A stretch of DNA of 7,355 bases from an uncultured Microcoleaceae cyanobacterium (GTDB taxonomy: Bacteria > Cyanobacteriota > Cyanobacteriia > Cyanobacteriales > Microcoleaceae), in the NCBI GenBank assembly GCA_938083405.1, contig CALKCV010000545.1, forward strand, positions 1 to 7,355, in the 5' to 3' direction. The notes beneath the pieces are model-generated. The model was not told the DNA's origin. It did not search any database and saw nothing but the letters and a program-made list of their open reading frames with translations. Position numbers and translations under genes: made by a program. Positions 5,523 through 7,355 of the stretch are shown here, in pieces (position 1 is the stretch's first letter; each line of letters starts with the position of its first letter).

Positions 5523-5936
5523 ATGTCGTTGCCCCCATCTTTAGAAAAGATAGTTAAGCGCTTTAAAGGCGCATCCTCCAATAAACTGCGTTACGAACAA
5601 CTGCTCTGGTATGCCAAAAAGCTGCCGGAATTTCCCGATTCGGAAAAACAGCAGGGAAATAAAGTCCAAGGTTGTGTTTCCCAGGTTTATATCATCTCTA
5701 GCCTAGATGAGGAAGGAAAAATCTCCTATCGGGGAGATTCCGACGCTCAACTTACTAAAGGTTTAGTGGCTCTGTTAATAGAAGGACTTAACGGAGCTAC
5801 ACCAGAAACAGTGTCCGAATTAGCTCCAGATTTTATTCAAGATACGGGTTTAACTGTTAGTTTAACTCCTTCTCGGGCCAATGGTTTTTATAACATTTTT
5901 AAATTCATGCAAGAGCGAGCCAAAAGTTATTTATAA
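5523..5936 (+). CDS. sufE: Cysteine desulfuration protein SufE
   Basis: SufE accepts persulfide sulfur from a cysteine desulfurase (SufS type) and passes it to the Fe-S cluster assembly scaffold in the cytoplasm. From the ATG at 5523 the product has 137 residues, the usual family size. Visible blocks are the N-terminal LPPSLEKIVKRF (3-14), RYEQLLWYAKKLPEFP (24-39), the active-site loop NKVQGCVSQVY with the acceptor cysteine at 51 (the same position as Cys51 of Escherichia coli SufE), GDSDAQLTKGLVALLIEGLNG (about 71-91) and SLTPSRANGFYNIFK near the C-terminus. The frame is open further upstream, allowing ATG 5478 (152 residues, preceded by GGAGG) or TTG 5451 (161 residues). I prefer 5523 because a near-consensus promoter covers 5451-5479 and conservation begins here. 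No suf operon genes are adjacent. Function is nearly certain; the start is less so. Confidence 0.92.
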   Translation: MSLPPSLEKIVKRFKGASSNKLRYEQLLWYAKKLPEFPDSEKQQGNKVQGCVSQVYIISSLDEEGKISYRGDSDAQLTKGLVALLIEGLNGATPETVSELAPDFIQDTGLTVSLTPSRANGFYNIFKFMQERAKSYL

Positions 5937-6469
5937 ACCAGAAAACTACAAGCTCTACTAATTAAAGAAAGACCAGTGAAATAGTCTCCAATATCCCCAG
6001 TTAGACTTGTAGCCAAAGCTGGAAATCAAAGGAAATAGGCAGGAAGAGTGAAGCATGAAAAAGCGACGACGAAAAATGTGATGAGTTACTTTTGCCGCGA
6101 GGGAGCGCTGTTGAGTTGAGAACTAAGGATTAACTGGAGCGACTGTAGTTTTTTTCTACTTGTTAATTCTCAGCTTTGGGAATTAGAAACTTGAAGTCAG
6201 TAGAAATACTAATATTGCGACAGTTACGAAAGTTAAAAATGACACTGTTAACTGTACGAGAAAATATTAGTATTTGAGCAAGCGCAAGTTCAAAGGCTTG
6301 TTTTTTAAGAGTTTTTACTGACTGGTTAGGTAAGCCAGCCTCAAAAATCAAAGTCCCTGCAATTGGCAGTGACTCTTGCCCAAACTAGATACGGAAAGTT
6401 AGTTCCAATCCAATCTAGTGAGGGATAGTTTGACCAAATTTTTGCCAATAATTTTTTGAAAAACAGTTT
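5937..6469. other. 533-base spacer between sufE and the HTH gene
   Basis: No gene is supported. A tiny basic frame, MKKRRRKM (ATG at 6055), follows a purine-rich AGGAAGAG but is too short to call. On the minus strand a frame runs from 6387 to a stop at 6163, including LPIAGTLIFEAGLPNQSV and ending TDFKFLIPKAEN. Its first possible start is a TTG at 6351 with poor spacing to an AGGGA, and I recognise no family, so it may be a decayed gene. It overlaps the nested inverted repeat at 6204-6275. A small inverted pair, CTAGAT (6386-6391) and ATCTAG (6413-6418), brackets GGAA...TTCC. No clear sufE terminator is seen. Confidence 0.45.
6204..6275. repeat. Nested inverted repeat (13-bp outer, 7-bp inner arms)
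   Basis: AAATACTAATATT (6204-6216) is perfectly complementary to 6263-6275. Inside it ACAGTTA (6220-6226) pairs with TAACTGT (6249-6255), leaving a 22-base apical loop and an asymmetric internal loop. The whole could fold as one long hairpin. No T tract follows on either strand, so it is not an obvious terminator; a small mobile repeat or a structured RNA are possibilities. Confidence 0.6.
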
Positions 6470-6787
6470 ATGAGTGGAAGAATTATCGGGATTATGGATA
6501 TGGAAGCTATCAGAGAGCGTGCGGGACTTACCCGCGCCGAAGTGGCAAACAGGCTAGAAATAAGCGAAACTAGCGTTCGGAACTGGGAAACGGGACGTAC
6601 CGAACCGACGATGACGCCTCAGAGGTATCAAGAGCTTCTGCAGATATTGCAATGCACTCCAAAGGAATTGGCCAATGCTAGCGAAATGTCCCTCGATCGG
6701 CGTCAAAAACTTAAACCAGGAAGGCCCAGAAAGGTTAGAAAAAGTAACGGACATTTAAAGATGGCCCAACAAACAGTAGGAAATTAA
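6470..6787 (+). CDS. XRE/Cro-type helix-turn-helix protein with AT-hook-like tail
   Basis: The 105-residue product has one XRE/HTH_3 DNA-binding domain (about 12-69). MEAIRERAGLTRAEVANRL forms the first helices, ISETSVRNWETGRTEPT (31-47) contains the recognition helix with the hallmark W39 and E/G turn, and RYQELLQILQCTPKELANA closes the domain. A linker leads to a very basic segment LKPGRPRKVRK (81-91) whose GRPRK core is that of an AT-hook, a minor-groove binding motif uncommon in bacterial XRE proteins. There is no ligand-binding, peptidase or toxin domain, so it is probably a small DNA-binding regulator; targets are unknown. Start choice is uncertain: ATG 6470 lacks a Shine-Dalgarno, and ATG 6494 or ATG 6500 would begin just before the domain. 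It stands alone, with spacers on both sides and no toxin or phage gene adjacent. Confidence 0.85.
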   Translation: MSGRIIGIMDMEAIRERAGLTRAEVANRLEISETSVRNWETGRTEPTMTPQRYQELLQILQCTPKELANASEMSLDRRQKLKPGRPRKVRKSNGHLKMAQQTVGN

Positions 6788-6825
6788 AAGGAATATTCTA
6801 GAGAGACGCAAATCGTATTCTCAGC

Positions 6826-6888
6826 AAACCGGGTTTCTGATGGGAAAAACACCGATATTTGGTTGTGGTTTTCGCAGAAACCCGGTTT
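6826..6888. repeat. AAACCGGGTTTCT inverted repeat element
   Basis: AAACCGGGTTTCT (6826-6838) is perfectly complementary to AGAAACCCGGTTT (6876-6888), with 37 bases between. The inner bases GAAAAACACC and GGTTGTGGTTTTC can pair imperfectly, lengthening the hairpin. The arms themselves are near-palindromes. GAAACCCGGTTTC-type repeats are, from my general knowledge, widely dispersed in Oscillatoria- and Nostoc-like genomes. It lies 38 bases after the HTH gene and may also shape its mRNA end. Confidence 0.7.
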
Positions 6889-6897
6889 CTCTATGGG

Positions 6898-6926
6898 CCC
6901 TCTAGCTAACATAAGGCAGCTAAGGG
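6898..6926. repeat. Bulged hairpin in the 6788-7095 spacer
   Basis: CCCT-C-TAGCT (6898-6907) pairs with AGCTAAGGG (6918-6926) with one bulged C and a 10-base loop. Further along the same spacer CCCAAG (7043-7048) and CTTGGG (7052-7057) form a tight 3-base-loop hairpin without a T tract. Apart from these and the element at 6826-6888, I see no gene in the 308 bases between the HTH gene and the membrane protein. Confidence 0.4.
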
Positions 6927-7095
6927 ATAGAGCCCGGAGATAACTATCGGCAAAAATTTCTGATAAACTTGGGACGAGTTTGATGTTGAAATTGAAAGAG
7001 TGCGATTCGATCGCTCAAAACAATTGCCTCTGAAAAAACTGACCCAAGTAGCTTGGGCGCGTAAGGGGTTAAGTTGAAGTTTAGGAGTAAAACCC

Positions 7096-7355
7096 TTGAA
7101 TAGGCCCAGTGTATATAGAAAAAAATCCCTCAATGCCTCCGCAATGCCAGCAGATGAGATTCCCGAGGCTATAAGAGAAACTTATGAAGAACCACCAACG
7201 AGCGAACCGAAGAAAAGAAAATCGCTGCTTTGGAGGTTAGTCGCTTTGGGAGCGATCGCTCTGGTTGCTAGCGTGGGGTTACATTTTCAATTTGCTTCAT
7301 CCCCAGTAAAGATTACTGTCGGTATGGAGAAGGAGAATGCAGCGGTAGAGGCGGT
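7096..7355 (+). CDS. N-terminus of a single-pass membrane protein, unknown function (partial)
   Basis: The frame stays open to the window edge, giving 86 codons from a TTG at 7096. That start has AGGAG (7083-7087) eight bases upstream, and the frame is closed by a TGA at 7075-7077, so TTG is the earliest choice. ATG 7144 (residue 17) is the alternative and has no clear ribosome binding site. The protein begins with a polar cytoplasmic stretch (about 1-43) containing MPADEIPEAIRETYEEPP and a basic stop PKKRK. One hydrophobic segment (44-62, LLWRLVALGAIALVASVGL) follows, then SSPVKITVGMEKENAAVEA. The positive-inside pattern suggests an N-in signal anchor with the body outside the cytoplasmic membrane. 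The ITVGMEKEN strand could open a periplasmic binding-type or other globular domain, but too little is present to name it. The codons around the membrane segment include a HIP1 octamer (7252-7259). Confidence 0.65.
   Translation, partial: MNRPSVYRKKSLNASAMPADEIPEAIRETYEEPPTSEPKKRKSLLWRLVALGAIALVASVGLHFQFASSPVKITVGMEKENAAVEA

Noticed and set aside
6055..6081. Tiny basic frame MKKRRRKM after a purine-rich AGGAAGAG
   Set aside because: Eight codons are too few to support, and similar purine runs occur by chance in the spacer.
6906..7133. 75-codon minus-strand frame between the HTH gene and the membrane protein
   Set aside because: No recognised family, no ribosome binding site, and it covers small hairpins and the start of the opposite-strand gene.
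1..7355. CRISPR array, tRNA or rRNA gene, intact transposase or phage genes
   Set aside because: No regularly spaced direct repeats, no cloverleaf or rRNA motifs, and no transposase or integrase motifs were seen on either strand.

Overview
The window reads as chromosomal DNA of a cyanobacterium, probably a filamentous one. Three things point there. The HIP1 octamer GCGATCGC occurs five times (834-841, 1789-1796, 1954-1961, 3853-3860, 7252-7259), where about 0.1 copies would be expected by chance. Two genes belong to families I know essentially only from cyanobacteria: a SipA/DUF3148 protein and a DUF1400 protein. The spacers carry the short palindromic and heptameric repeats common in filamentous cyanobacterial genomes. 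The exact genus cannot be read from the sequence.

Layout from left to right. The minus strand carries rbfA (102-509), a secreted stand-alone DUF1400 protein (1135-1674), a short type II secretion/type IV pilus F-family membrane protein (1761-2675), a small broken gene resembling a cyanobacterial antitoxin (2708-2926) and typA/bipA (3064-4854). The plus strand carries sipA (881-1138, its stop overlapping the DUF1400 stop tail to tail), sufE (best start 5523), an XRE-type helix-turn-helix protein with an AT-hook-like tail (6470-6787) and the 5' end of a single-pass membrane protein that runs off the window (7096-7355, TTG start). Gene density drops to the right of typA. The gaps 4855-5450, 5937-6469 and 6788-7095 hold repeats, hairpins and perhaps decayed coding scraps.

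Functionally this is mostly housekeeping. RbfA and TypA both serve ribosome assembly and stress adaptation, SufE supplies sulfur for Fe-S clusters, and SipA modulates the NblS/Hik33 stress-sensing kinase. The genes do not form one pathway or an obvious operon, apart from possible co-transcription of the F-family gene with the DUF1400 gene (85-bp gap).

I did not find a convincing new multi-gene system. The observations most worth a second look are a near-consensus promoter inside the naive 5' end of sufE, which moves its start codon; the broken antitoxin-like gene flanked by two copies of a GGTGC/GCACC hairpin; the HTH plus AT-hook regulator; an orphan plus-strand terminator-like hairpin upstream of typA; and the small repeat elements in the spacers.
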